A stretch of DNA of 64,000 bases from Paenibacillus solanacearum (GTDB lineage Bacteria > Bacillota > Bacilli > Paenibacillales > NBRC-103111). Positions within the stretch are counted from its first letter, which is position 1. Each line of letters starts with the position of its first letter. Both the position numbers and the translations under genes were made by a program. Positions 33,667 to 42,185 of the stretch are shown piece by piece. The DNA lies in the NCBI RefSeq assembly GCF_910593845.1, contig NZ_CAJVAS010000007.1:62001-126000 (forward strand), given 5' to 3'. Under the pieces are notes generated by a model, which saw nothing but the letters and a program-made list of their open reading frames with translations, was not told the origin of the DNA and searched no databases.

Positions 33667-34521
33667 TTATGACGTTTTGACGCCGTATTTCCGCTTGCGG
33701 TACTGCGACGGAGATTCCCCCTGGCGTTCGTGAAACAGCCTTGAAAAATATGACGTTGTCAGTCCGACGCTTTCGCTGATTTCGGTCACCGTCATATTCG
33801 TCTGCTCCAAAAATTCCTTCGCCTTCAGCAGGCGAATTTCCTGCAAATATTGAATCGGACTCATACCGATGCGCTGGTTGAACATCTTGATAATATAATG
33901 CGGGTGAAACCCGAACTGCTTGGCCATAGCGCCAAGCGTCACTTTATCCGAGTAATGCTTGCGAATATAGTCCGCCATCGGAAACGAAACGCGCTGCTTC
34001 TTCTCCTTCTGCTCAGTCGTCACGTCCCGTTCCGCCGCTTCGCCGCCCCAGGCGGTATGGGCGAGCGACAATAGCGTCGCCTTCATCCCCGAGTCGATCC
34101 GGTAGCACGTGAGCGGGTGCGGGCCGTCCTGTTCCTGCTGGGCGACGCGCATCCAATGCTCCAGGGCGTTCAAATCGGCGGAGCCGCATGTTCCTGTAAC
34201 CGGAATGCCGCGGATGATCGACTCCAGCTCCCTGTCCTGCAATGTGAAACTGCAAGCCATGACCGAGCCGTCAACCGGCAGCGCGATATGGTAGGGTAAC
34301 GGGTTGCCGGGCAGCGCCAGGAAGTAGCAGCCCGCAAGAAGCGGCTGCAGCTTGCCGCCGTATGCCACGGTGCCCTTCCCTTTGTGGGCGACGATCAACA
34401 ACATTTCCCCGTCGCAGGGAGCGACTTCACACGCTCCGGGGCCTTCCAGCTTGCCGATCCAACCGGCTCGCAGCTGCGCATCTCTGAACACATTGGTTTC
34501 GTGAAAACGAATGCCTCTCAT
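33667..34521 (-). CDS. AraC-family transcriptional regulator
   Basis: 284 residues. ATG at 34521 after AGGGGG. A cupin-like sensor (residues about 1-160) with GCYFLALPGNPLPYHIALP is followed by an AraC DNA-binding domain: VTLGAMAKQFGFHPHYIIKM and MTVTEISESVGLTTSYFSRL, ending GESPSQYRKRKYG. It lies at the head of the GH95 and GH101-like genes and probably controls them in response to a sugar. Its sensor differs clearly from the FRPA-type sensors of the regulators at 2.4 and 37.7 kb. Confidence 0.9.
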   Translation of the reverse strand: MRGIRFHETNVFRDAQLRAGWIGKLEGPGACEVAPCDGEMLLIVAHKGKGTVAYGGKLQPLLAGCYFLALPGNPLPYHIALPVDGSVMACSFTLQDRELESIIRGIPVTGTCGSADLNALEHWMRVAQQEQDGPHPLTCYRIDSGMKATLLSLAHTAWGGEAAERDVTTEQKEKKQRVSFPMADYIRKHYSDKVTLGAMAKQFGFHPHYIIKMFNQRIGMSPIQYLQEIRLLKAKEFLEQTNMTVTEISESVGLTTSYFSRLFHERQGESPSQYRKRKYGVKTS

Positions 34522-34837
34522 CCGTGCGACCCCCTGTTATCGAATAGTCTCCATACCGGTGATTGAAAACGTGTTCCGCCCGACATCTGCTCACCCGATG
34601 ACGTGCAGCCGCTTGATTTCGTTCCGGTTCGGCGCCTGATGGCACACATAGTCCTCTATCCATCTTATCCGGTTTCGTCGCGAACGTAATTGCGTTTTTT
34701 TATGATCACATGTCGTTTTTTTGCTATAGGCTGCCGGGATCGCCGCCACGAGACGAGCCTCGGCTAACGACGCAGCATGCTTTGCTATGTGAATTAAAAA
34801 ATGCCCCCGGACCAAAAGGTCCGGGAGCTTGCCGTCG
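34522..34837. other. Intergenic region upstream of the AraC gene
   Basis: 316 bases. The right end holds the terminator of the GH78 gene (34796-34828). The rest has AT-rich tracts (two runs of seven to eight T) but no confident promoter; a weak leftward TAAGAT is the best -10 candidate. No gene is supported. Confidence 0.55.
34796..34828 (-). terminator. Intrinsic terminator of the GH78 gene
   Basis: On the complementary strand GCTCCCGGACC pairs with GGTCCGGGGGC (11 bp, one wobble), loop TTTT, then CATTTTTT; 10 bases after the stop codon. Confidence 0.9.
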
Positions 34838-37528
34838 TTATCCGACGATAGGATATGCGAATGTATACGTCCCCGATCCGAGCGACAGACGCACATGGCC
34901 TTCTGCCTGCTCTCGGGAAAGGATGCCTTCTGCGGCTGCCAGCTCGCGGCCGCTCTCCTGCACGTCCGCAAGGAGCGCTTGGGGCAGTTCCACCGAAGCG
35001 GTCGTATTCGGCGGCACCGTGATCTCCACCGACAGCCGTCCGTCCGGCTGTTTACTCCAGCCCGATGCAGCCGTCCCGTACATCGTGTTCAGCGTGGCGC
35101 GTACCCATTCGAATCCTTCGCCGGTCTGCGGGCGAATCTGAAGATGCTTGTAACCGGGCGTTTCGCGATCCGTGTCGAGGCCGGCCAGCACCTGGTACAT
35201 CCAGTCGCCGATCGAACCGTAAGCGTAATGGTTGTACGAATTCATCGCCGTACTCCAGAAGGAGCCGTCCGGCTTGATGCCGTCCCAATGCTCCCACATC
35301 GTCGTCGCGCCTTTGAGCACCGAATAGAGCCACGAAGGATATTCCTTCTGCAGCACGAGCTTGACCGCCGTCTCATGATAGCCGTTCTGCGAAAGCGCGT
35401 GACACAAGTACGGGGTGCCTACGAAGCCGGTCGTCAACCGGTCTTTGTTTTGCCGGACCATGGCGGCAAGCGTACCGGCGACGCGGCGCTTCACATCGCC
35501 TTCCACAAGGCCGAACATAAGTGCGAGCACATACGCCGTCTGGGTCGGAGCGGCCAACCGTCCCGCAGGCGTAACGAATTCACGGTTGAACGCCTCGACA
35601 ATGCGGCGGTACAGCAGCCGGTACTGCTCCGCATCGTCGGTATGGCCAATAATTTCAGCCGTCTTCGCAAGCAGCTCGGTCGAGTAGGCGTAAAACGCGG
35701 TGGCGATGTAGTCGTTCGGCGTGGCTCCACGGTAGCTGCCCTCTTTGGCATCCAGACCGAGCCAATCCCCGTAGTGAAAGCCCGTATTGCGTAAATACTC
35801 GTTATCGCCCTGACGACGCATATATTCAACCCAGGCTTTCATGCTGTCGTACTGTTCCTCCAGTATGCGCGTATCGCCATAGCATAAATATACGGTCCAC
35901 GGGCAGATGACGGCGGCGTCGCCCCATGCCGCCGAGCTGTGTGTATGCTCGGGAGGAAGCGCATCCGGTATGACGTGCGGCACCGCTCCGTCCGCTTGCT
36001 GGTCGGCCTTCAAGTCCCGAAGCCATTTTGTGAAAAACGACGCAACATTCATATTGAATGCCGCCGTCCGGATGAACACCTGCGCATCGCCGGTCCAGCC
36101 CAGCCGTTCGTCCCGCTGCGGGCAATCGGTCGGGATGTCGAGGAAGTTGCCTTTTTGCCCCCACAGAATGTTATGCTGCAGCTGATTGATCAGCGGGTCC
36201 GAGCATTCGAATGATCCGGTGCGCTCCATATCGGTATGAATCACTCTGGCCGTGAAGCAGCTCAGGTCCGGCTCGCCGTTCCAGCCTTCCACCTTCACGT
36301 AACGGAAGCCCTGGAACGTGAAGTGCGGCTCGTACGTCTCCGCTCCGCCGCCCTTGCAAATATATTCGATCCGCTGCTTGGCGGAACGTAAATTGGCGGT
36401 GTAGAAGTTGCCTTCCTTGTCGAGCACTTCCGCGTGCTCCAGCACGATCCGGCGGCCCGCGTCCGCATGGATCGTGAACCGGACCCAGCCGACCAAATTT
36501 TGCCCCATATCGATCACCGTCTCGCCCTTCGGCGTGCGAATGAGCGCGATCGGCTGAATATCCTCCACCACCCGTGTCGGATCGTTCTCCTGGGCAATCA
36601 AGTGCTCTTTCGGCAGATCCAGCGCTTCCGCCGGCTCCCAGCGGGTGACGTCGTAACCCGGCGCATTCCAGCCGGTCATTTCCATCGTCGCGTCATACTG
36701 TTCTCCGTGATACAGCTCCGCCATCCGAATCGGTCCGGCCGACGATACGCGCCACGACCGGTCCGTAGACCACACCTGCTCGGTTCCGTCCTCATACTTC
36801 ACATGCAGCTGCATCAGCAAAGCGCGCCGGTCGCCGTACAGATTCCGCGCGCCCTTCCAGGCCAAGTTGCCTTTGTACCAGCCGTCGGCCAGTGCGGCTC
36901 CGACAACATTGTCCCCTTCCGCGAGCAGACCGGTAACGTCGTACGTCTGATACTGCAGCCGCTTATTGTAGCTTGTCCATCCCGGCGTGAACAGATCGTC
37001 GCTGACGCGGCGGCCGTTCACATACGCCGTGTACAATCCGAGAGCGGTCGCATACAGGCGGGCGGAACGAACTTTCCTTGCGGGGGTGAAGGTCGTTCTG
37101 ACATAGTCGGCCGGCTGCTCCGGTGACTTGTCCTCCTCATTCTCCGCCGTTTGGCGGGAAGCAGAAATCCATTCCGCCGTCCATGCGGACGGATCCATCA
37201 GCCCGGTTTCCCAATAGGCCGGCGCGCTCCATTCTGAGCCGATCCCCTGATCGTCCCACACGCGCACCCGGTAATAGTAACGGGTACGCGGCTCCAGCTC
37301 CGCTCCTTCGTATGCGACATGAACGGACCGATCGGACTGTACTGCTCCCGTGTCCCACGCAAGCGTGCTGAAGTCCGGATCTTCTTTGGACACCTGGATC
37401 CGGTATGCGCTTTGATTCGTGTTTCTCCGTCTCGCTTCGATATGCCAGCCGAACCTCGGCGCGCGCACATCCAGACCGAGCGGATTGCTCTTGTACTCGC
37501 ATTTCAATCGAACGACTTGCAGTTCCAT
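34838..37528 (-). CDS. Alpha-L-rhamnosidase, GH78
   Basis: 896 residues, a full-length GH78 enzyme without signal peptide. ATG at 37528 chosen, 7 bases after GAGGTGAT; the earlier GTG is part of that site. Domains in order: a fibronectin-like N-domain (VRLKCEYKSNPLGLDVRAPR), two beta-sandwiches (LYATALGLYTAYVNGRRVSD), the (alpha/alpha)6 barrel with the catalytic loop DIPTDCPQRDERLGWTGDAQ, which carries the conserved Asp and Glu residues, and a C-terminal beta-sandwich. It hydrolyses terminal alpha-L-rhamnose from plant glycosides or pectin-type oligosaccharides in the cytoplasm. It is divergent from the AraC gene at 37.65 kb, the probable activator, and has its own terminator. Confidence 0.93.
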   Translation of the reverse strand: MELQVVRLKCEYKSNPLGLDVRAPRFGWHIEARRRNTNQSAYRIQVSKEDPDFSTLAWDTGAVQSDRSVHVAYEGAELEPRTRYYYRVRVWDDQGIGSEWSAPAYWETGLMDPSAWTAEWISASRQTAENEEDKSPEQPADYVRTTFTPARKVRSARLYATALGLYTAYVNGRRVSDDLFTPGWTSYNKRLQYQTYDVTGLLAEGDNVVGAALADGWYKGNLAWKGARNLYGDRRALLMQLHVKYEDGTEQVWSTDRSWRVSSAGPIRMAELYHGEQYDATMEMTGWNAPGYDVTRWEPAEALDLPKEHLIAQENDPTRVVEDIQPIALIRTPKGETVIDMGQNLVGWVRFTIHADAGRRIVLEHAEVLDKEGNFYTANLRSAKQRIEYICKGGGAETYEPHFTFQGFRYVKVEGWNGEPDLSCFTARVIHTDMERTGSFECSDPLINQLQHNILWGQKGNFLDIPTDCPQRDERLGWTGDAQVFIRTAAFNMNVASFFTKWLRDLKADQQADGAVPHVIPDALPPEHTHSSAAWGDAAVICPWTVYLCYGDTRILEEQYDSMKAWVEYMRRQGDNEYLRNTGFHYGDWLGLDAKEGSYRGATPNDYIATAFYAYSTELLAKTAEIIGHTDDAEQYRLLYRRIVEAFNREFVTPAGRLAAPTQTAYVLALMFGLVEGDVKRRVAGTLAAMVRQNKDRLTTGFVGTPYLCHALSQNGYHETAVKLVLQKEYPSWLYSVLKGATTMWEHWDGIKPDGSFWSTAMNSYNHYAYGSIGDWMYQVLAGLDTDRETPGYKHLQIRPQTGEGFEWVRATLNTMYGTAASGWSKQPDGRLSVEITVPPNTTASVELPQALLADVQESGRELAAAEGILSREQAEGHVRLSLGSGTYTFAYPIVG

Positions 37529-37652
37529 ACTTCGTATCACCTCAGGCTACAATTTCCTTCATTGTATTATGAATGTCCGCGAAATTTACAGGTTGTTCCC
37601 GACATTTATATAGGCCTATAATGACATTACAACGACAAGGAGCGCATATGAC

Positions 37653-38525
37653 ATGACGATACGAAAAAGCACGCGAACATTAAAGGGCAAGTCGTATTTC
37701 GAGCCGGATTTTCCGGTATTTGTCAATCGCGCCGTCGAATCGTTCTCGCTGCTCGAGCACGGCCACGATTTCATGGAGCTCTGTTACGTGGCCGAAGGCG
37801 GCGGTTATCAGTACATCGGCGAGCAGACGCTGCCGGTCAGGCAGGGCGACTGGTTTTTTATCCCGGTCGGCGTATCCCATGTCTTTCGCCCTGCGCATGC
37901 CGATGCCCGGAGCCGGCTGATCGTCTACAACTGTATCTTCGCGCCGGAGATGCTGGATCGGATCGCCGAGAGCCAGGCGGGCTTTGTCCCCGATGAAGGA
38001 CTGTCCGTGTTCCGGCGTCTCCGGCAGGAGCGGCGCTGGCTTCACGCCAGAGAGCAAAGCGGCGAAATCCACGCGCTGATGAGCCGTCTGCTTATGGAAT
38101 ATTCCCTCCGTAAGGAAGCGCGCCGCACCATGATTGTGACCTGCATTACCCAGCTGCTCGTCGCGTTCGCCAGAGCCGTCTATGCGGAGGAACTGGAGGA
38201 AGCGGCGGCCGGGGAGACACCTATCGACGAAGTGCTGTCCTGGCTTGAGCATCACGCGGAAACGCCGCCTCTACTGGAGGAAGCGGCCGCACAACTGAAC
38301 GTAGGCGCGAGGCAGTTTCAGCGGCTGTTCCTGAGAGCGACCGGACAAACCTATTCCGACTACATGCAGACCCTCCGGGTGCAGCGCTGCTGCGAGCTGC
38401 TCCGGTCGACCGACTGGAAGGTGCATGCCGTAGCCGAACGTGCGGGCTTCAAGGATATGAAGCATTTCTATGCGCTGTTCAAAAGAAAAACGGGAATGAC
38501 GCCCCGGGAATTCCGGCATAGCTGA
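37653..38525 (+). CDS. AraC-family transcriptional regulator with cupin sensor domain
   Basis: 290 residues. ATG at 37653, 10 bases after AAGGAG; the ATG at 37648 runs into a stop at once. The sensor cupin (LEHGHDFMELCYVAEGGGY, GDWFFIPVGVSHVFRPA, RLIVYNCIF) closely parallels that of the regulator at 2.4 kb. The DNA-binding domain has PPLLEEAAAQLNVGARQFQR and HAVAERAGFKDMKHFYALFK, ending MTPREFRHS. It is divergent from the GH78 rhamnosidase and is its likely activator. The shared 124-base region is AT-rich, without a clear operator. Confidence 0.9.
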   Translation: MTIRKSTRTLKGKSYFEPDFPVFVNRAVESFSLLEHGHDFMELCYVAEGGGYQYIGEQTLPVRQGDWFFIPVGVSHVFRPAHADARSRLIVYNCIFAPEMLDRIAESQAGFVPDEGLSVFRRLRQERRWLHAREQSGEIHALMSRLLMEYSLRKEARRTMIVTCITQLLVAFARAVYAEELEEAAAGETPIDEVLSWLEHHAETPPLLEEAAAQLNVGARQFQRLFLRATGQTYSDYMQTLRVQRCCELLRSTDWKVHAVAERAGFKDMKHFYALFKRKTGMTPREFRHS

Positions 38526-38759
38526 ACTCCGCCGGTTTCGCGGATGAATGGTCGCGCTAAGGGCATGGTCGCCCATTGCAGGAAAAAGAAAGGCGCGGCG
38601 GCTTGCAGTCCTCACCGCCTAATCCCGCCGACGGCGCTGGAAACGTTATCCATCATTTTGAACATTACCGGCCGCCCCACTCATTTCCTGATTTTACCTC
38701 GAAGCATGTAGGTGGACGCATGTTGTCCGAACGACAACTTGGACAGAAGGAGAAGATCA

Positions 38760-39695
38760 GTGAACAAGAATCAAACGGAAAAAAGAGCCTGGCGGCGGCT
38801 CGGGGCGATGGTGCTGGCGCTCGTCGTCGCGGGACAAGCGCTGGCATGCTCCCCGCTTCCCGGCATAGGCGGATCGCCTGCCATTGCGGCAGCGGAGGAG
38901 CAGCAGTCGGTCGTCAGCACATGGATGTGGAATCCGTACGTCATCGCGGACAAAGGAAATACGCTGCGTCAGTTGACGGAGAAAGGCGTCAATCGTCTGT
39001 ATTTGTTCATCGACCCGGATTTCTCGGCAACGTATTACAAGGAATTCATCAGTGAAGCGCATGCCCGTGGGATAAAGGTGCACGCGCTGAATGGCGCGCC
39101 CGGCTGGGTGCTCCCCGAACACAACGACAAAATGTACGATTTCATCTATTGGGTGAAGCAGTACAATGTGGGCGCCCGGGCGGAAGAACAGTTCGACGGC
39201 ATCCATCTGGATGTGGAGCCGTACGTGATGCCGCAGTGGAAGCAGCAGTCGGATGCGATGATCGGCTTGTGGACCGACACGGTGAGCGGATTTGTGCAGG
39301 AAGTGAAGAGTGACACCGACCTGACCGTCGGCATCGACATGCCGGTCTGGCTTGAAACCTACCGCGTACGCGACGGCTATGGCGGCATGACGACGCTCTC
39401 GGACCGGCTCATGCGCATGGTCGAGCAGGTGACGCTGATGGCATACATCGACAACGCCAAAGACATTATCGATTCGGTTCAGAACGAGCTCGCCGAAGCG
39501 GATCGGGCCGGCGTTCCCGTATTGATCGCGGTGGATACCGTAGACAGCGGGGAGCCGGGCGGCAGCTTCCATGCGAAAGGAACTGCGTCCATGAGCGCGG
39601 AGCTCGGCAAAGTACATGAAGCGTTCGCCGGCCATGCTTCCTACAAGGGCACGGCCGTTCACGAATGGGACAGCTGGCTGCAGATCGGGAGATAG
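38760..39695 (+). CDS. Exported TIM-barrel protein, glycosidase-like
   Basis: 311 residues. GTG at 38760 chosen, 7 bases after AAGGAG. A basic N-terminus and hydrophobic stretch (MVLALVVAGQALAC) form a signal; the Cys could be lipidated although its lipobox (ALAC) is weak, and signal peptidase I cleavage near AIAAAEE is the alternative. The mature part reads like a TIM barrel: STWMWNPYVIADKGN, GVNRLYLFIDPDF, HARGIKVHALNGAPGW, FDGIHLDVEPYVMP, LTVGIDMPVWLET, LMAYIDNAKDIIDSV, VPVLIAVDTVD. The IHLDVEPY strand looks like a catalytic acidic pair as in GH18- or GH114-like folds. Substrate and exact family unknown. It stands alone. Confidence 0.65.
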   Translation: MNKNQTEKRAWRRLGAMVLALVVAGQALACSPLPGIGGSPAIAAAEEQQSVVSTWMWNPYVIADKGNTLRQLTEKGVNRLYLFIDPDFSATYYKEFISEAHARGIKVHALNGAPGWVLPEHNDKMYDFIYWVKQYNVGARAEEQFDGIHLDVEPYVMPQWKQQSDAMIGLWTDTVSGFVQEVKSDTDLTVGIDMPVWLETYRVRDGYGGMTTLSDRLMRMVEQVTLMAYIDNAKDIIDSVQNELAEADRAGVPVLIAVDTVDSGEPGGSFHAKGTASMSAELGKVHEAFAGHASYKGTAVHEWDSWLQIGR

Positions 39696-39745
39696 CTTCA
39701 GGTCCCGTCATCATCTTGCAAGCGCCATTAGTCGCGGTAAGCCTC

Positions 39746-39800
39746 CAAAAAAAAGAGATTGGCAGAGCGCCTGTAAGCAGACGCTCCTCCAATCTCTGGC
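39746..39800 (-). terminator. Leftward hairpin terminator upstream of the toxin locus
   Basis: On the complementary strand AGAGATTGG pairs with CCAATCTCT around an inner stem-loop (GAGCGTCTG..CAGGCGCTC) and runs into eight T. No leftward protein gene ends here, so it probably closes a short RNA. A leftward promoter-like pair (TTGAAT, 17 bases, TATGAA; complement of 39820-39848) lies just upstream. Confidence 0.6.
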
Positions 39801-39861
39801 ACTTCTTGAGCACCTTAAGTTCATAAGAAATCAACCAAGTCTATTCAACTCTAGCACGTTT

Positions 39862-39870
39862 TGGTATAAC
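39862..39870 (+). promoter_or_regulatory. Extended -10 promoter of the toxin mRNA
   Basis: TGGTATAAC matches an extended -10 element; the -35 region is poor. An inverted repeat (AACCAAGTCT 39833, AGACTTGGGTT 39871) flanks the promoter. Confidence 0.45.
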
Positions 39871-39915
39871 AGACTTGGGTTGGAAAGTATCACCTCCAGA
39901 GCGGTGGGGATGCGA

Positions 39916-39996
39916 ATGCAATTTTCGTTAACGGAAATGATTATGCTCGGCATGTTCTTGCCGGCCTTGCTCACTTACTTGCACAAACGAAAATAA
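39916..39996 (+). CDS. Small hydrophobic peptide, probable type I (holin-like) toxin
   Basis: 26 residues from ATG 39916, or 28 from ATG 39910. The peptide is one membrane helix (residues about 3-20) with a basic tail HKRK, the design of BsrG/TxpA/Hol-Tox-type toxins that insert into the membrane. GGTGGGG (39903-39909) is the ribosome site. It can be masked by CACC (39891-39894), which lies in a perfect copy of the 16S 3' anti-SD core (ATCACCTCC); sequestered ribosome sites are usual for type I toxins. The mRNA would run from about 39877 to a terminator at 40102, and an antisense RNA reads back over its 3' part. Too short for a homology verdict by eye. Confidence 0.55.
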   Translation: MQFSLTEMIMLGMFLPALLTYLHKRK

Positions 39997-40105
39997 TCCG
40001 CCCAGGTTAGCGCCACGGTGCGGATTACTTTCTCTGATTGCTTAGGAGGTTTCCCGCCCAAGGTATTGTGCAGGGAGTCGGACGGCCATCCGGCTCTTTT
40101 TTCTA
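39986..40105 (-). ncRNA. Candidate antitoxin RNA, antisense to the toxin 3' end
   Basis: About 120 nt, from the leftward promoter at 40112-40140 to a hairpin (TAATCCGC 39994-40001 paired with GCGGATTA 40020-40027) followed by TTTTCGTTT on the - strand. It overlaps the whole toxin 3' untranslated region and the last three codons, the same 3'-to-3' overlap as bsrG/SR4 in Bacillus subtilis. Boundaries are inferred. Confidence 0.5.
40075..40102 (+). terminator. Terminator of the toxin mRNA
   Basis: GAGTCGGA (40075-40082) pairs with TCCGGCTC (40089-40096), one wobble, followed by six T. Confidence 0.8.
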
Positions 40106-40111
40106 TCCTAA

Positions 40112-40140
40112 ATCATATCATGACTGTTTTATTCATACAA
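40112..40140 (-). promoter_or_regulatory. Promoter of the antitoxin RNA
   Basis: Leftward TTGTAT (complement of 40135-40140), exactly 17 bases, TATGAT (complement of 40112-40117). Expected start near 40105, directly at the 3' end of the toxin mRNA. Confidence 0.6.
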
Positions 40141-40232
40141 TTTAGCTTTCACTTTATCCGCCAATATTTCTCATCACTATTGACGCTTAAACGACCTCTT
40201 CTGCGTCAAGCCGCAGACTGCACCACCTATGC

Positions 40233-40382
40233 TTATCTCGTCTCCCGGTGCAGCGTATATTTGTTCAGCCGCGGGCAAAATTTGCGCAGCTCCAGCCGGC
40301 CGGGGTTCGTCTTCTTGTTCTTGGTCGTCGTATAATTGCGGTCCCCGCATTCCGTGCACGCCAAAGTTGCGATCACACGCAT
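40233..40382 (-). CDS. rpmG: 50S ribosomal protein L33, Zur-regulon paralogue
   Basis: 49 residues, the normal L33 length; ATG 40382 follows GGAGGGACAGCG. It reads [20 protein letters not shown] and ends [11 protein letters not shown], unmistakably L33. The first zinc-knuckle pair (CTEC) is kept, but the second is only half present (FCPRL instead of CxxC), so zinc binding should be weakened or lost. In Bacillus subtilis, zinc-independent copies of ribosomal proteins are made under Zur control when zinc is scarce, freeing zinc from the normal copy. The gene lies 42 bases behind a zagA-type gene with Zur boxes, which fits that role. Confidence 0.9.
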   Translation of the reverse strand: MRVIATLACTECGDRNYTTTKNKKTNPGRLELRKFCPRLNKYTLHRETR

Positions 40383-40424
40383 CGCTGTCCCTCCTTCCCA
40401 TTCGCGGTTTCCATTCGAAACGAT

Positions 40425-41636
40425 TCAGGCAAACAGTTCCTGCTGCTCAAGATTCGCATTCGGCAGCTCATCCTGCAGTCCGCTCCAATCCCCGCTCATC
40501 TCTTCTTCGGTCAGCAGACACCGGTCGAGCGATTCGGCGATAAGCTGCGGCTTCAGGTCGATGCCGATGAATACGATCTGATTGGTTCGGTCCCCGAATA
40601 CCGGATGCCAACGGGCGGCCAGCTCGGGATCGTCCTGTATGAGCTGCGTCCTCTCGGCCTCGGGTAACGCCGCCGTCCATAGACCGGCCGGTCCGAAGCG
40701 GATCGACGGTCCCGCTTGACTTAAGCTTTGCGCCATCTCATTTCTCGATGCGAGCCATACCAGCCCTTTCGCCCGCACGATTTCCTCCGGCCATGCCTCC
40801 ATCCACAAGGTCAGCCGTTCCGTATGAAACGGTCTCTGCCGCTCGTAGACGAAGGAAGAGATCCCATACTCGTCGGTTTCCGGCGTATGATGCTCTTGAT
40901 TCAACTCCTGAATCCATCCGGCCGAAGCGCTCGCTTCTTCAAAATTGAAAGCGCCCGTATTCAAAATCAGGTGCGGATCGATTTTCCCGAATTCGGCGCG
41001 AACCAGTTTGGCTCTCGGCTGCAGCGTGCGAAGCACCTGCTCCAGCTCGCGAAGCTCCTCTTCTTCGACCTTATCGCACTTGTTCAAGACGAGAACGTCG
41101 CAAAACTCGATCTGGCTGATCAGCAAATCGACAACGTCTCGCGTGTCCTCCTCATGCGCCGCTTCCTGACGGTCAAGCAGGCTTTCGCCCGAAGCGTAGT
41201 CATGCCAGAACCGGTATGCATCCACGACGGTGACCATGCAATCGAGACGGCAAAACGCGGACAGGTCGATCCCCTGCTCCTCGTCCTTGTAGCTGAACGT
41301 CTGTGCAACCGGCAGCGGCTCTCCAACGCCGGTCGATTCGATCAATATGTAATCGAAACGATTTTCGCTCGCTAGCCGCTCCACTTCTTTGAGCAAATCC
41401 TCGCGAAGCGTGCAGCAAATGCAGCCGTTCGACATTTCCACCAGCTTCTCTTCCGTTCGGGAGAGACCACCGCCCGACCTTACGAGTTCGGCGTCGATGT
41501 TGATTTCGCTCAAATCGTTGACGATGACGGCGACTTTGAGCCCCTGACGGTTATGCAGTACATGATGAAGCAGCGTCGTTTTGCCGGCTCCCAAATAACC
41601 GCTCAAGACGGTAACGGGAAGTTTACTCGTGTTCAT
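40425..41636 (-). CDS. zagA: CobW/COG0523-family GTPase, ZagA-type zinc metallochaperone
   Basis: 403 residues; ATG 41636 with GGGGG 8 bases upstream. The G3E GTPase motifs are clear: Walker A SGYLGAGKTTLLHH, the metal-binding CICC (NGCICCTLREDL), ESTGVGEP, and LNKCDKVEEEEL. The C-terminal CobW_C domain follows (FHTERLTLWMEAWPEEIVRA). Members under Zur control (YciC/ZagA in Bacillus subtilis) deliver zinc to essential enzymes such as the folate enzyme FolE during zinc shortage. Two Zur-box-like sequences in the leader and the following rpmG paralogue support that assignment over cobalt or nitrile-hydratase roles. Confidence 0.88.
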   Translation of the reverse strand: MNTSKLPVTVLSGYLGAGKTTLLHHVLHNRQGLKVAVIVNDLSEINIDAELVRSGGGLSRTEEKLVEMSNGCICCTLREDLLKEVERLASENRFDYILIESTGVGEPLPVAQTFSYKDEEQGIDLSAFCRLDCMVTVVDAYRFWHDYASGESLLDRQEAAHEEDTRDVVDLLISQIEFCDVLVLNKCDKVEEEELRELEQVLRTLQPRAKLVRAEFGKIDPHLILNTGAFNFEEASASAGWIQELNQEHHTPETDEYGISSFVYERQRPFHTERLTLWMEAWPEEIVRAKGLVWLASRNEMAQSLSQAGPSIRFGPAGLWTAALPEAERTQLIQDDPELAARWHPVFGDRTNQIVFIGIDLKPQLIAESLDRCLLTEEEMSGDWSGLQDELPNANLEQQELFA

Positions 41637-41652
41637 TACCATTTCCCCCAAT

Positions 41653-41667
41653 ACGTAATTCTTACGA
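41653..41667. promoter_or_regulatory. Zur-box-like operator 1
   Basis: ACGTAATTCTTACGA against the Bacillus Zur consensus TCGTAATNATTACGA: two mismatches. It lies 16 bases before the zagA-type start codon. Confidence 0.65.
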
Positions 41668-41721
41668 TTATAATTCATTTAAAAACCGAACTCTCGGTTC
41701 GGCCCCATCCCAATCCTTTAT

Positions 41722-41736
41722 ACGTAATTATTACTA
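41722..41736. promoter_or_regulatory. Zur-box-like operator 2
   Basis: ACGTAATTATTACTA against TCGTAATNATTACGA: two mismatches, perfect in the core. It sits beside a leftward -10-like TATAAA (complement of 41717-41722). Two boxes in front of this gene also occur in Bacillus subtilis yciC. Confidence 0.75.
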
Positions 41737-41966
41737 TTAACAATATACCGGCTCCCTTTGCCGTTGTCAAGCCATTGAATCATGCACGCCGTTGAAACCA
41801 TAGCGATGTCTCTTCGCCGTTGGCCCCGTTTGTGCAGCGGGCCGGTCAAGGAACGCGCATAAGGTTCTATATTCTGCGCCTTTTTTTAGGCAGGCGTGCA
41901 CAGCCTCATCTTCTTTCGGACGTACTGCGCCTGCTGGAAAAAAACGCAATCTGGGCAAGCCGCACG

Positions 41967-41997
41967 AAAAAACGCAGCTCCGGTAGGGGAAGCTGCG
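41967..41997 (-). terminator. Intrinsic terminator of the small coiled-coil gene
   Basis: On the complementary strand CGCAGCTTCC pairs with GGAGCTGCG around CCTACC and runs into six T. Confidence 0.85.
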
Positions 41998-42005
41998 CTT
42001 CTTGC

Positions 42006-42185
42006 TTAATTGGCTGATATTTGCTGATACCGGTTATCTAGTTGATTGATTTGGGATGTCAGCCGCCGCAATGACGAATCGATTTCCTTGAATGATTGTC
42101 CCATTGCCGTAATTTCCCGGCCTGCGCGACTCATCTCCCGCAGCAGCCGGTCAATATCCGACTTGGTTATAGATGCCGCTTTCAT
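42006..42185 (-). CDS. Small coiled-coil protein, unknown function
   Basis: 59 residues; ATG 42185 with AGGAGG 6 bases upstream. Almost the whole protein is a heptad-like helix (DIDRLLREMSRAGREI and IDSSLRRLTSQINQLDNRY), with no Cys and no membrane segment. A strong ribosome site and its own terminator speak for a real gene. It does not match a family I know; it could be a structural or regulatory adaptor that forms a helical bundle. Confidence 0.7.
   Translation of the reverse strand: MKAASITKSDIDRLLREMSRAGREITAMGQSFKEIDSSLRRLTSQINQLDNRYQQISAN

Larger units (their letters stand above)
41637..42005. other. Intergenic region between zagA and a small coiled-coil gene
   Basis: 369 bases. It holds the two Zur boxes and a small 6-bp leader hairpin (AACCGA/TCGGTT near 41690). 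A weak rightward hairpin followed by seven T (GCGCA..TGCGC near 41857-41889) has no gene before it, and the terminator of the small gene lies at the right end. No further gene is supported. Confidence 0.6.
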
